Of a stretch of DNA of 21,470 bases, positions 1-7,737 are shown one piece after another; position 1 is the first letter of the stretch, and every line of letters begins with the position of its first letter. This DNA is from Desulfurococcales archaeon (GTDB lineage: Archaea; Thermoproteota; Thermoprotei_A; Sulfolobales; NBVN01): assembly GCA_021163585.1 (NCBI GenBank), contig JAGGTW010000065.1, forward strand, positions 1 through 21,470, read 5' to 3'. Made by a program: the position numbers and the translations under genes. The notes below the pieces were generated by a model. That model saw only the letters and a list, made by a program, of their open reading frames with translations. It was not told where the DNA came from and did no database searches.

Positions 1-1180
1 CCTTCTCAATGACCTCAGCTGGCACGCTGTGCCTACTCATTAAGAACTCAGCTAGCTCCCTCCGCGTCGGGTTCTTCATTAATGCACCACTTAATAGAGC
101 ATGCTTCACCGTGAGCCTTATCTGCCAACTCCCTACAGGGTAAATGTACCCGGGCTCCACCTCCCTGAAGATCATTACCCTCGCCTGCCTGCCGATACTC
201 CTCAAGTACTCTAGGACAGGCGTCCTAGCCGCAATGAAGCCTCCATCCATAACGCTCGGATTCCCCTTAAAGTCGTCCCTGACCTCAAATGCTGTGGGCA
301 CGCTCCCCGGGTTCCAGAGGCTGTTGGGCTTCCACACCTCAACCCATGACGTAGAATACCTGCCCGGCGCTACCACCACCGTATATTTATTGTGTAGGTA
401 TGAAGCATGGAAGACCAGCACATCATTAACCGTGCCCATAGTCCTGATATCTCTGAGCATGCGTGACGAGATCATGGAGTCTACTGCGGTGATCCCCCAC
501 CTAGTCGGGACCGCCCTCCTCCCACGCCTTCTCCCTAAGAATCCGAGGGTTAGTGCACGAACTATTATATGGAAGTCGACACCACCCCTGTAGAGGGTCC
601 AAGCAGCCTCACCAGCCTTGACATCATCCCATAGGAGCTTCTCCAGCTTAGGGTGAAGTCTGGGGTTGTCAGTAATCCTCATCCTCTCAGCTGGTGCTGA
701 AGGTCCTGATGGCGGGAGGATCGGGCTGAAGGTGACTACGAGTCTCGGCGGCCTCCTGAGCTCGGCTTCAATATCAACGGGGCTCTCAGATAGCCCGGCA
801 AGTCCAACTTCTTTTTCATACAGGACCTCGGGCTTCCTGGCATCTACCCTGACTGATGCGTGAACAAGCTGGCTCCTGAGCCCTATGATGTCCTTTAAGC
901 CTAGCCTTAGGTGCCACTCAGTAGGGGAGTCATACAACTTAGCTTCAGCCCCGTGCACCCCTGGCGGGACACCGAAGTAGACATTTACTCTAGGGTACCC
1001 GCTTTCTCCAACTACTGCTGTAGGCGGTGAAGCACCATCCACCTTTCTTCCCCTCAAGCTCATGAAGCTCCTAACCCTGCTCTTCAGGCTGACTAGGATG
1101 GGGCAGTACCCTAACCCACATAAGTTCCTAGCACCCTTACACCTTACACAGAACTCCTTAGGTATCCTGCCTGAAGGCAT
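1..1180 (-). CDS. Archaeal Nre-family DNA repair protein (partial, C-terminus off window)
   Basis: The minus strand is open from an ATG at 1178-1180 to the left edge, giving 393 residues without a stop. Residues 11-26 carry a four-cysteine zinc-finger-like motif (FCVRCKG then LCGLGYCP; Cys 11, 14, 21, 26), which is the N-terminal hallmark of the archaeal Nre family (former DUF650/DUF651). Known family members act in DNA repair; NreA of haloarchaea binds PCNA through a C-terminal PIP motif. That tail lies beyond the window, so NreA and NreB cannot be told apart. Later stretches such as RWGITAVDSMISSRMLRD and YSTSWVEVWKP also fit the Nre C-terminal domain. An AGGAGG ribosome site (about 1188-1194 on the reverse strand) sits 7-8 bases before the ATG. 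The family call is confident; the repair role is inherited from the family. Confidence 0.85.
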   Translation of the reverse strand, partial: MPSGRIPKEFCVRCKGARNLCGLGYCPILVSLKSRVRSFMSLRGRKVDGASPPTAVVGESGYPRVNVYFGVPPGVHGAEAKLYDSPTEWHLRLGLKDIIGLRSQLVHASVRVDARKPEVLYEKEVGLAGLSESPVDIEAELRRPPRLVVTFSPILPPSGPSAPAERMRITDNPRLHPKLEKLLWDDVKAGEAAWTLYRGGVDFHIIVRALTLGFLGRRRGRRAVPTRWGITAVDSMISSRMLRDIRTMGTVNDVLVFHASYLHNKYTVVVAPGRYSTSWVEVWKPNSLWNPGSVPTAFEVRDDFKGNPSVMDGGFIAARTPVLEYLRSIGRQARVMIFREVEPGYIYPVGSWQIRLTVKHALLSGALMKNPTRRELAEFLMSRHSVPAEVIEK

Positions 1181-1365
1181 TACTGCTGCCTCCTAATTGG
1201 AGAGCATCTCTGACATAGTGTTTTAGCAAGAAAACTATTAAAGGTAGTTAATTAAATAAAGCACTAATTCATGTAGTGAAGGAATTACCGCTCCGTAAGC
1301 ACGGTTCTTTATTTAAAGAAATAGTAATTAAGGCAGTAGAAGTAACTTATTTACAGGACGTAGCT
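1181..1365. promoter_or_regulatory. Divergent promoter region between Nre and the membrane protein
   Basis: This AT-rich spacer holds start signals for both directions. On the minus strand CTTTAATAG near 1240-1248 is a possible TATA box for the Nre gene. On the plus strand TTTATTTAAAG at 1308-1318 is a TATA candidate about 53 bases before the ATG at 1366, which would give a leader of roughly 27 bases. That TATA candidate is the core of an inverted repeat at 1305-1320 (TTCTTTA, two bases, TAAAGAA). Because the repeat is AT-rich it may be chance. Assignments rest on base patterns only. Confidence 0.4.
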
Positions 1366-2118
1366 ATGAGGGTGGACCGCACTACCTTAGCAGTTTCAGC
1401 CATACTCGTTCTAGCAGTCATACTCTCCTATGCAATAGGCTTCTACATAGGCAGCGGGTACACGGTGGAGGTCAGGTACTTCGTCTCCCCCAAGCCAAGT
1501 AAATTAGCCGTATCGAACTTCACGTCCCCCCAGCAGTACCCGTTAATGCTTGTTTCAGGGCCTGCCTACAGGAAGGTCTTCATTAATACTTCACAGCCTC
1601 TCAAGTTCCTGTACCCACCCAACACTGAAGGCAACATAACGTGCAGAATAGTAGCTGGTTACGGATATTACGAGTGCTTCGGGACCGGCTACGTGTATGA
1701 ACCTATTGGTCGCAGGCTTGAAATAGTGCCGGGAAATGAAGTCACGAAGTACTACTATAGCGGTATGACAGCAGGAACTGCGGGAACCCACGTGATTCTG
1801 TATGGGTATAAGTTCTCGCTACTCATGCTAGCCTTCATGACCCCTGTAGTGTCTGTGATCCTAGCATACGCTACCCTGAAGTGCACTTACGAGAGGTTTC
1901 CGAAGGAATCAGTTCACACAATCTACGTACTTCTAGCAGTAATTAATGCAGCACTGATCTATGCTGGTGGGGTAGGTGGGGTGGCCACGGTGCCTGAGGA
2001 AATAAGTTTGATAAAGAATTGCCTGTTCAACCTGCTTTACTTAGGAGTTGCTGAAGTACTAGTAATTTACGCAGTGGTTTACTACTTATGCACGAAATTC
2101 TTGTGGAGGAGGAAGTAA
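1366..2118 (+). CDS. Hypothetical membrane protein with an extracytoplasmic domain
   Basis: I do not recognise this 250-residue protein. It has an N-terminal hydrophobic segment at about residues 7-25, then an exported-looking stretch of about 120 residues with several N-glycosylation sequons (NFT, NTS, NIT), two cysteines 13 residues apart and many Tyr and Gly. Three further membrane segments follow, at about residues 147-170, 183-203 and 215-238, and the chain ends in the basic tail LWRRK. The layout suggests a surface domain held by four helices. The frame is open back to a GTG at 1276, but the ATG at 1366 fits better: a TATA candidate lies at 1308-1318 and a weak AGGA site sits 7 bases upstream. 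It converges on the 4Fe-4S gene with a 7-base gap. It is probably lineage-specific; no function is proposed. Confidence 0.7.
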   Translation: MRVDRTTLAVSAILVLAVILSYAIGFYIGSGYTVEVRYFVSPKPSKLAVSNFTSPQQYPLMLVSGPAYRKVFINTSQPLKFLYPPNTEGNITCRIVAGYGYYECFGTGYVYEPIGRRLEIVPGNEVTKYYYSGMTAGTAGTHVILYGYKFSLLMLAFMTPVVSVILAYATLKCTYERFPKESVHTIYVLLAVINAALIYAGGVGGVATVPEEISLIKNCLFNLLYLGVAEVLVIYAVVYYLCTKFLWRRK

Positions 2119-2127
2119 AAACGTTTT
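2117..2127. terminator. Shared bidirectional terminator of convergent genes
   Basis: The two convergent genes stop 7 bases apart. The joint is an A5-CG-T4 stretch containing the palindrome AAAACGTTTT (2118-2127). Read on either strand it gives a T-run of 4 or 5 bases directly after the stop codon. Short T-runs are the usual archaeal termination signal, so one compact site may serve both genes. There is no room for a longer stem. Confidence 0.45.
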
Positions 2128-3010
2128 AAGTTTCGTGCTGGCCAGCCCTGCCCATGACGGGCTTATGCAACCACCTCGGCAGATTAGGTACGGGCTTCAG
2201 CTTCCTCGTGTAGTACCCTACTGGACATACGTACTGACATGTATTACAGCCGCTGTACCCGTGCCTCTTCTTGAAGACCTTATTGAACATCCAGCACGCT
2301 TCGAAGTCTATGTAGCCGTCGGGCTTTATGGCGTGCACCTCACATGCCTCGATACAGCGCATGCAGCCCAAGATCTTCCTAGCAGCTGAGCATAGGTTCT
2401 CGCTGAGCGGTCTCCCCGGCTTTAGTGGTGCGTTAGTTATTACTGCCCCAAGCCTTACTCTGGGACCGTACTCAGGTGTTATGAGCAGTGCGCTTATGCC
2501 TATGGAGCCCATACCTGCTTCCTGAGCTAGTACCTTAATAGGTATCATGGTCTCCTCCTGAACTTCAGTGTGGTGTGCAGTGGGGGAACTTGACACTGCT
2601 TCAGCACCGAATATCTCATATATCGGTACTGCATCATACCCCAGGTCCTGTAGGTACCTACCGACCCAGTAGCTGATGCCGTTAAGTAGAGTATTCATCA
2701 TGATGTTCTGCCTGGATACTAGGATGCCGGGCCTCATCATTACGGTATCCACATTTCTTAAAGCCAGGATGATCACGGACTTAGCATCCTCTAAGTAGTG
2801 GTGAGGCGGAACCCACAGGAAATACTCCTTAGCCATCTCAGCGGCCCTATCAGCCGATATTATAGACACTAAGTCAGCTCCCTTAGACTTCGCGTACTCA
2901 ATGACCTTCTTGGTGAGTTCGTCCTTCAACTGCTCTTCTTCGATCTTTCTCTTCTCCTCTAAGATCCCCTTAATGAAGTCCTCCCACTCTTTATTTTCGA
3001 CTTGACACAT
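2126..3010 (-). CDS. Double-[4Fe-4S] cluster protein, QueG / reductive-dehalogenase-like
   Basis: This 294-residue protein has a charged, probably coiled N-terminus (EEKRKIEEEQLKDEL), a central domain of the epoxyqueuosine reductase/reductive dehalogenase type (KSVIILALRN, QEAGMGSIGISALLITPEYGP), and a C-terminal double iron-sulfur domain. Numbered from the ATG at 3010, cysteines lie at 207, 216, 219, 223, 239, 255, 258 and 262 (LGCMRCIEAC and GCNTCQYVCP), enough for two [4Fe-4S] clusters. In this superfamily a corrinoid often sits in the central domain. Archaea normally lack the queuosine pathway, so another reductase role is likely; the substrate is unknown. The frame extends to a TTG at 3034, but the ATG at 3010 has AAGGTGGTC 4-6 bases upstream, so I use it. 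The gene follows the SSS symporter by 60 bases but seems to have its own promoter. Confidence 0.75.
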   Translation of the reverse strand: MCQVENKEWEDFIKGILEEKRKIEEEQLKDELTKKVIEYAKSKGADLVSIISADRAAEMAKEYFLWVPPHHYLEDAKSVIILALRNVDTVMMRPGILVSRQNIMMNTLLNGISYWVGRYLQDLGYDAVPIYEIFGAEAVSSSPTAHHTEVQEETMIPIKVLAQEAGMGSIGISALLITPEYGPRVRLGAVITNAPLKPGRPLSENLCSAARKILGCMRCIEACEVHAIKPDGYIDFEACWMFNKVFKKRHGYSGCNTCQYVCPVGYYTRKLKPVPNLPRWLHKPVMGRAGQHET

Positions 3011-3050
3011 ACGTGACCACCTTTGTGACTTCAATTAGGTATGGGTAACT

Positions 3051-3068
3051 TATTTTAGAGCTAAAATA
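3051..3068. promoter_or_regulatory. Perfect inverted repeat over the TATA region of the 4Fe-4S gene
   Basis: TATTTTAG and CTAAAATA (8 bases each, 2-base spacer) form a perfect inverted repeat between the symporter stop codon and the start of the 4Fe-4S protein. On the minus strand its inner half reads CTAAAATAAG, a TATA-like box about 45 bases before the ATG at 3010. It could be an operator over the promoter or a stem-loop downstream of the symporter; the 2-base spacer favours a protein site. Confidence 0.35.
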
Positions 3069-3070
3069 CA

Positions 3071-4537
3071 TTATGTTAATACTCTATTGGCTAATTCATG
3101 GATCTTTTCGACCTTCTCTGGGTCAACTGGCTTCGTCATCAAGCTGACGACTATGAAGAGCACGACGTTAGCCAGCAGGCCCCACCAGCCTGACATTATA
3201 CCTAGCGCCTTGAGTGGTGCTGGGGGTGCGAACTGCATCCATATAGTAACTAATGTACCACCTACCAGCCCGGCCAGTGCACCAGCCTTCGTAGCCCTCT
3301 TCCAGAAGAGTACGCTGAGGAGTAATGGAAGGAACTGGGCTGTGCCGCTAGTAGCTACGGCACCTATGTAGGCTAGGAACTCTGGCTTCTGGAGTGCAAA
3401 TATGTAGGCCGTGATCAGTGAGAGTATAATGGCTGCCCTACCTAAGTTTATTGCCGCACCCTCAGAGATCCTTATCTTCAAACCCTCTATGATGTCCTTA
3501 GCTGTCAGTACTGATATAGCGTGTGCTTGCTGGTCTATAGTGGACATTGCCGCCGCCAGACCACCTGCAAGTATGACGCTGGCGAATGCTACTGGCGTGT
3601 ACTTTATGAGTAGGACAGGCATGACGCTGTCCGGATCAGCTAGGTCAGGCTCAAGTATCCTGCCTGCAAACCCTATGAACATGGACATCATGAAGGCAGT
3701 AGCTAATATCGGTAGTAATCCACCAGTAACCCTGATAGCTTTTTCACTCTTAGCCGACAGCATATTCAGTATCATCTGCGGCCCCATGATGCCCCCGATC
3801 GCTATTATCGGGAATGAAAACCAAAGCCCCCAGAACGCCGGAGACTTAATGACCACCAGCTCCGGGTGGTGCTCAATGATCCAGTTCATGATGTTCTGCG
3901 GCCCGCCTGCGAGCGCTATGATCACTGTCCCACCAATGAATATACCGAGTGTAAGTAGTACACCCTGAATAATGTTTGTCCAGGCTGCAGCCCTCTTCCC
4001 ACCTATCGACGTGTAGATCATTATAGTCAGGGTTATGATGAGTGCACCTAGCCAGAACGGTACGAGGCCCTGGGTGCTGGCTTCAAATATGTAGCCACCC
4101 CCCATGATCTGGACCTGCATGTATGGTATCGTGAAGGCAATCAATATTACAGCTAGGAGGAACCTCAGTAGCTTAGAGCCGTAGTAGTCCTCAACAATGT
4201 CTCCGGGGCTCACGTACCCCAGCTGCCTGCCGAGCCTCCAGACCCTCACACCCACAACCACGAGCAGGAAGCCGAAGATGGCGTTAGTCATTAAGTTAGC
4301 TAAGAATGTAATCCCCCTGCCGTAGAACCAGCCGTTCGAGCCTAGGAACGCGAGGGCGCTCCACCACGTACCCGCCGAGAGCCAGAAGATCGTGAAGATC
4401 CCTAACTTCCTGCCAGCTACGAAGAAGTCAACTATTGTCTTCTCGCCCTTACGTCGGGCTACCTCACCGACGATAAGCATTGCGATAATGTAGGTGAGGA
4501 TCACGGCTAGTGGTATGTATGGGTTGAAGTCAGTCAT
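3071..4537 (-). CDS. Sodium:solute symporter (SSS family)
   Basis: The 488-residue protein is a polytopic membrane carrier with about 13 hydrophobic helices, the usual size and topology of SSS-family sodium-coupled symporters (PutP/PanF type). Family signatures are present: GGKRAAAWTNIIQGVLL at 179-195 and the AAAMSTIDQQ segment at 328-337, where Ser332 and Thr333 correspond to the Na2-site residues of helix 8. The substrate cannot be read from the sequence; proline, pantothenate, monocarboxylates and sugars are all known in the family. The start is secure: an ATG at 4537 preceded by a full GGAGGTGAT ribosome site (4544-4552) that lies inside the last codons of the upstream DUF3311 gene. The two genes are therefore translationally coupled and probably form one transporter unit. 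Confidence 0.92.
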   Translation of the reverse strand: MTDFNPYIPLAVILTYIIAMLIVGEVARRKGEKTIVDFFVAGRKLGIFTIFWLSAGTWWSALAFLGSNGWFYGRGITFLANLMTNAIFGFLLVVVGVRVWRLGRQLGYVSPGDIVEDYYGSKLLRFLLAVILIAFTIPYMQVQIMGGGYIFEASTQGLVPFWLGALIITLTIMIYTSIGGKRAAAWTNIIQGVLLTLGIFIGGTVIIALAGGPQNIMNWIIEHHPELVVIKSPAFWGLWFSFPIIAIGGIMGPQMILNMLSAKSEKAIRVTGGLLPILATAFMMSMFIGFAGRILEPDLADPDSVMPVLLIKYTPVAFASVILAGGLAAAMSTIDQQAHAISVLTAKDIIEGLKIRISEGAAINLGRAAIILSLITAYIFALQKPEFLAYIGAVATSGTAQFLPLLLSVLFWKRATKAGALAGLVGGTLVTIWMQFAPPAPLKALGIMSGWWGLLANVVLFIVVSLMTKPVDPEKVEKIHELANRVLT

Positions 4538-4539
4538 AC

Positions 4540-4740
4540 CTAGATCACCTCCTTAATACTTCCTACAGCTAGTGCAGCGAAGAACACCAGAAACCACAAG
4601 AAGGTCCATGCCGCAAGCATGGGAAGTCCCAGAACAGTCACCGGCTTGTTGAAGAATTGAGCAATAGGCGGCAGATACATCACGTAGGCAATAGCTATTA
4701 TAGCTAGTACAACGTATTTGAATTTCTTATTAGACGCCAT
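4540..4740 (-). CDS. DUF3311-like small membrane protein, partner of the symporter
   Basis: A 66-residue protein with two hydrophobic segments (YVVLAIIAIAYVMYLPPI and MLAAWTFLWFLVFFAALAVG) and a basic N-terminus. Size, topology and position immediately upstream of an SSS symporter match the DUF3311 family, whose genes commonly precede sodium:solute symporters; its job is unknown, but an accessory subunit is the usual guess. I place the start at the ATG at 4740 and not the GTG at 4749, because that GTG is part of the ribosome site AGGTGA. The stop codon is followed by only two bases before the symporter ATG. Confidence 0.75.
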   Translation of the reverse strand: MASNKKFKYVVLAIIAIAYVMYLPPIAQFFNKPVTVLGLPMLAAWTFLWFLVFFAALAVGSIKEVI

Positions 4741-4777
4741 GGGCGTCACCTAGACAGTAATTAGTTTGTCGGTACAG

Positions 4778-4789
4778 TATAAAAATTTT
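4778..4789 (-). promoter_or_regulatory. TATA box of the DUF3311-symporter operon
   Basis: On the minus strand AAAATTTTTATA lies about 43 bases before the ATG at 4740. Transcription would start near 4757 and leave a short leader that holds the AGGTGA ribosome site. The rest of the spacer to 4969 is AT-rich and carries no gene I can support. Confidence 0.5.
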
Positions 4790-4969
4790 CTATGAAACAA
4801 TTAACAGAGTACATTATGAAATGTTTGAATAAGTTCCGACATAATTTTTAATATAGATATTGTATAAAATTAAAGCTATTTTTAAACTATACGAACAGTA
4901 TAAGAAGCACACTAACAGGCTGAGGAACACTAACTTACTTCACTATACCCTACCCGCACGGAACCTCTC

Positions 4970-6307
4970 CTACGTAAGTGCCTTAGCGAAGTCCCTCAGA
5001 TCCCATACGTAACCCTCCTTTACCTCTGCACTCTTAGCTATGACCCCATAGGAAACTTCATAGTCGTCCATGCCTGCCAGCTTAACTGCTTGCTCTAACT
5101 TCGCGATCAGCTTGCTGACCTCCCTGCTGCCTACTTCACCCCACTTTACTTCTGCGAGAAAGGCTTTCTTCTCTCTTTCATTAAGTGCTACTATATCGAC
5201 CTCTACGTTCCTATGCCACCACCTCCCCACTTTCGTGAACTTAAACGGCAGTTTGCCACGCCTACTCAGTTCTGTGAGGAACTGCCTCGCTACCTTCTCG
5301 AACACCGTTCCCAAGTAATTGCTGTAGTCCTCCTTGATCTCACCCACATCAAATACACCCTCCTCTATAGCTGAGAGATTAGGGTGGATGTACCGGAACC
5401 AAAACGCAATGAAGTTGTCTGTGATGTAGTACCTGCCCTTCTTAGACCTCGGGCCCTCAGTTACTGGTACCTCCCTCACAATAAATTCTGTATCCATTAA
5501 GTTCCTTAGGTACTGGGTTATGTCGGAGTGCTTCATCTTGACATAGTCCCTGATCTCCTTGGGCGTGTTCCTGCCGTGTGCTATGGCTTCAAGTATCTTC
5601 TTGTATGTAGTTACCTCAGTGAACTCATACTTCATCAGGAAGTCCAGCTCGTCCTTGAGGAATGTATCGGGTCTCTTAATCTCACCCTCAAGCCACTCCC
5701 AGAAAGGTGTTCGCACTTTCTCAAGGTAGTAGGGTATTCCATCAGTGAGACCGTATATCTCGACTAACTCCTCCCAGCTGGCCGAAGGAAAGAAATCCCT
5801 CAGGTGGAAGAACTTCATGGGCTTGAGCTTAATTGAGGCTGTCCTCCTCCCGTAGAGGGGGCTTTTATAACTTAGTACCTTATCACTGATCATGGAGACC
5901 GACGACCCCAGCAGCACTAGCTTCGTCTTCGTGTCCTTAAGCACTAAGTCAACAATACGCTGAAACAGTGATACAACGCCAGGGTCCTCCCTCACTAAGT
6001 TAGGGAACTCATCGATCACCACTACCATATCCTTGAGAAAGTTAAAGTACGACTCCCAGTCCTCCCGGACGTGGGCTAACTCAGGCACGACCCTAGACGC
6101 TGAACGCTTGAAGTACCTCAAATTATCTCCCTCAACAGCCAGGTAGTAAATGTGCTCCCTACCCTTTACCGCCTCCAGAACTAGCCTTGTCTTACCGATC
6201 CTCCTTCTCCCGTAAATAACGATCAACTCAAATTTACTGCTGTTCAACCTACTCCTAAGAGCACTCAGCTCCTCCTCTCTATCAACAAACCTCATGATAA
6301 CTGCCAT
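4970..6307 (-). CDS. Archaeal ATPase with C-terminal DUF234 nuclease-like domain
   Basis: The protein (445 residues from the ATG at 6307) begins with MRFVDREEEL, the standard opening of the archaeal ATPase_2 family of STAND-like P-loop NTPases. Walker A is GRRRIGKT (33-40) and Walker B VVVIDE (95-100). A winged-helix stretch follows (KKILEAIAHGRNTPKEIRDY), then a DUF234 domain with a PDDEXK-like motif: Asp371 in VDIVAL and Glu386-x-Lys388 in LAEVKW. The family is very abundant in thermophilic archaea; its role is unresolved, with DNA processing or a stress function suggested. The frame is open to an ATG at 6328, but that codon abuts the TATA box, so 6307 or 6295 must be the true start. The catalytic residues look intact, so the protein is probably active. 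It stands alone, with its own promoter and operator candidate. Confidence 0.88.
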   Translation of the reverse strand: MAVIMRFVDREEELSALRSRLNSSKFELIVIYGRRRIGKTRLVLEAVKGREHIYYLAVEGDNLRYFKRSASRVVPELAHVREDWESYFNFLKDMVVVIDEFPNLVREDPGVVSLFQRIVDLVLKDTKTKLVLLGSSVSMISDKVLSYKSPLYGRRTASIKLKPMKFFHLRDFFPSASWEELVEIYGLTDGIPYYLEKVRTPFWEWLEGEIKRPDTFLKDELDFLMKYEFTEVTTYKKILEAIAHGRNTPKEIRDYVKMKHSDITQYLRNLMDTEFIVREVPVTEGPRSKKGRYYITDNFIAFWFRYIHPNLSAIEEGVFDVGEIKEDYSNYLGTVFEKVARQFLTELSRRGKLPFKFTKVGRWWHRNVEVDIVALNEREKKAFLAEVKWGEVGSREVSKLIAKLEQAVKLAGMDDYEVSYGVIAKSAEVKEGYVWDLRDFAKALT

Positions 6308-6340
6308 TATGATAATCTGAATTATCATTTTTAAATATAA
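6294..6340 (-). promoter_or_regulatory. ATPase promoter with three ATGATAA half-sites
   Basis: On the minus strand TTATATTTAAA (about 6330-6340) is the TATA box; spacing of 26-27 bases puts the transcription start at about 6308, right at the ATG at 6307, so the mRNA is probably leaderless. Between the TATA box and the start lies a perfect inverted repeat at 6309-6328 (ATGATAAT, 4 bases, ATTATCAT). A third half-site ATGATAAC lies at 6294-6301, in direct orientation 15 bases from the first. A protein bound here would block the polymerase start site, so repression, possibly by autoregulation, is likely. Confidence 0.55.
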
Positions 6341-6442
6341 CTTAGGTAATTAGCCGGGGTAATTTCCTGCCTCAAATGTCAAGTCACTTAGTTCCTGAAT
6401 AATAAGCTAGTCTGCCTCATGTAAGGCTTCACTGCAGCTAGA

Positions 6443-7243
6443 TTACGTAGCCCGCTTGAGGTCATAAATGTCTTCTCTTCTTAATTTAAGTACTGGCAGC
6501 GTCTTTCTTGCCTCGCCTATGTAGTCTAAGTCTATGAGGACTTCAGCGTATTTTTCACCTACGCCTAGGTCAGCTATGATGACTCCGAGAGGGTCGACAA
6601 CCATGCTCCTGCCAGTGAAGTCCTTGCTGTACTGTACTGAGAGAGCTAAGTACACGGTGTTTTCATGGGCTCTAGCCCTGGCTAGGAATGCTAGTGTTTC
6701 TTCCTTGAGCGGGCCTCTAAACCAGGCTGAGGGCACCACCACTACTTCAGCACCCGATACCGCGTACATCCTGAAGAGTTCAGGGAACCTTATGTCGAAG
6801 CATATTGCGAGAGCGATCCTGGCCTTACCTACGTCAATGACTGGTGAGGGGCTATCGCCAGGACTGAAGTACTCTGACTCCCTGTAGTTGTAGGCATCAA
6901 ACAAGTGCACCTTCCTGTACTTACCCACTAAGTCACCGCTCGGCGATAGAACTACTGCAGTATTGAATACGCTGGCATCAGCCCTCTCGATCACACCAGC
7001 TACAAGGTACGTTGAGTACTCGCGTGCCACTTTAGCAAGCCCTCTGACGAATGGCCCGCTCAGCGGCTCAGCAATACTGAGCACCTCCTCAGGCCTGCAG
7101 CCCACAACATCATACATAGAGTACTCAGGCAGTACTATAAGATCCGCCGTAGGTGACTTTATGAGGGACTTGATCTTAGCTAGGTTCCTCTCCTTACTCT
7201 TGACAGCGCCGAACTGCAGGATACCGACCCTAATTACGCTCAC
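6443..7243 (-). CDS. Carbon-nitrogen hydrolase (nitrilase superfamily)
   Basis: The 266-residue protein has the complete catalytic triad of the nitrilase superfamily: Glu40 in LPEYSMYD, Lys111 in GKYRKVHLFD and Cys148 in ICFDIRFPEL. Length and motifs fit the Nit2/omega-amidase-like or plant-type amidase branches, which hydrolyse C-N bonds of small amides such as 2-oxoacid amides, N-carbamoyl compounds or deaminated glutathione. The motifs do not fix the substrate. The start is a GTG at 7243, with GGTG 6-8 bases upstream and a TATA box at about 7271-7280 giving a very short leader. The gene appears to be transcribed alone. A 45-base degenerate copy of its first codons survives at 8263-8307, so the genome once held a paralogue next door. 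Confidence 0.88.
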   Translation of the reverse strand: MSVIRVGILQFGAVKSKERNLAKIKSLIKSPTADLIVLPEYSMYDVVGCRPEEVLSIAEPLSGPFVRGLAKVAREYSTYLVAGVIERADASVFNTAVVLSPSGDLVGKYRKVHLFDAYNYRESEYFSPGDSPSPVIDVGKARIALAICFDIRFPELFRMYAVSGAEVVVVPSAWFRGPLKEETLAFLARARAHENTVYLALSVQYSKDFTGRSMVVDPLGVIIADLGVGEKYAEVLIDLDYIGEARKTLPVLKLRREDIYDLKRAT

Positions 7244-7270
7244 GGCACACCATACTATATTATTCGCAAG

Positions 7271-7280
7271 TACTTAAATA
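7271..7280 (-). promoter_or_regulatory. TATA box of the nitrilase-family gene
   Basis: On the minus strand TATTTAAGTA lies about 34 bases before the GTG at 7243, which puts the transcription start near 7250 and leaves a leader of under 10 bases. Confidence 0.45.
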
Positions 7281-7289
7281 ATGTCTCTC

Positions 7290-7731
7290 CTACCTAAAGG
7301 ATCCTCGCCAATACTGAGGAGGGCAGGACCTCCTGACCTTGCCTTCCAGGCCGTTGCTAAACCTCCAAAGACCTTTCTTTAAGCTCAACATGACTATCCC
7401 TAGCTCCTCACCTAGCGCATCACTAATGATGGCTTCCCTCTCTATAGGTGAGATTACTAGGTCAGAGGTCACGGAACCTACTACCCTGTCAGGTTCAATC
7501 TCCGAGACAGTGCAGGCTCTCTTAACTACATGCTTTGCTGTATCGCCACCCGCAGTACCATACTCGACTACTCTACCAGCACCTAACTTACTGACGTTAA
7601 TACCGTTAAGTACGAGTAGCTTGTCAGGCAAGAGTATCTGTGGCTCGTCAGTCTCAAAGCCATTATTAACTAGGGCAGATGTTTCAATTACCTATCTCGT
7701 ACGTTGATCTGACCTTACCCTTACAGCCCAT
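7290..7731 (-). pseudogene. Frameshifted retropepsin-like (clan AA aspartic protease) gene
   Basis: An ATG at 7731, with GAGGT 8 bases upstream, opens a frame reading MGCKGKVRSTYEIGN that hits TGA at 7684-7686. The next frame opens at 7691 and runs to 7290: VIETSALVNNGFETDEPQ, later VEYGTAGG, ISPIEREAIISDALGEELGI and KGLWRF. The pattern of an ALVDTGFE-like motif near the N-terminus followed by an E-x-x-I-L/I-S-D-x-L-x-x-x-LGI block matches, from memory, the small archaeal retropepsin-like family. Removing one base near 7692 would join both parts into about 146 residues. The expected catalytic DTG reads NNG here, so activity is doubtful even if the frame is restored. A TTG at 7631 is the first start of the second frame alone, but using it would drop the motif. 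Family assignment is moderate; the frameshift could be an assembly error. Confidence 0.5.
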
Positions 7732-7737
7732 TGAGTT

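Noticed and set aside
144..863. Open frames on the plus strand at 144-593 and 666-863
   Set aside because: They lie opposite the Nre gene, whose minus-strand frame is open throughout with recognisable motifs; the plus-strand products have shadow-like Ser/Thr/Leu-rich composition.
6308..6328. ATG at 6328 as start of the ATPase
   Set aside because: It abuts the TATA box, so transcription would begin downstream of it; the seven extra residues (MIIQIII) are encoded by the operator repeat and are not part of the family's usual N-terminus.
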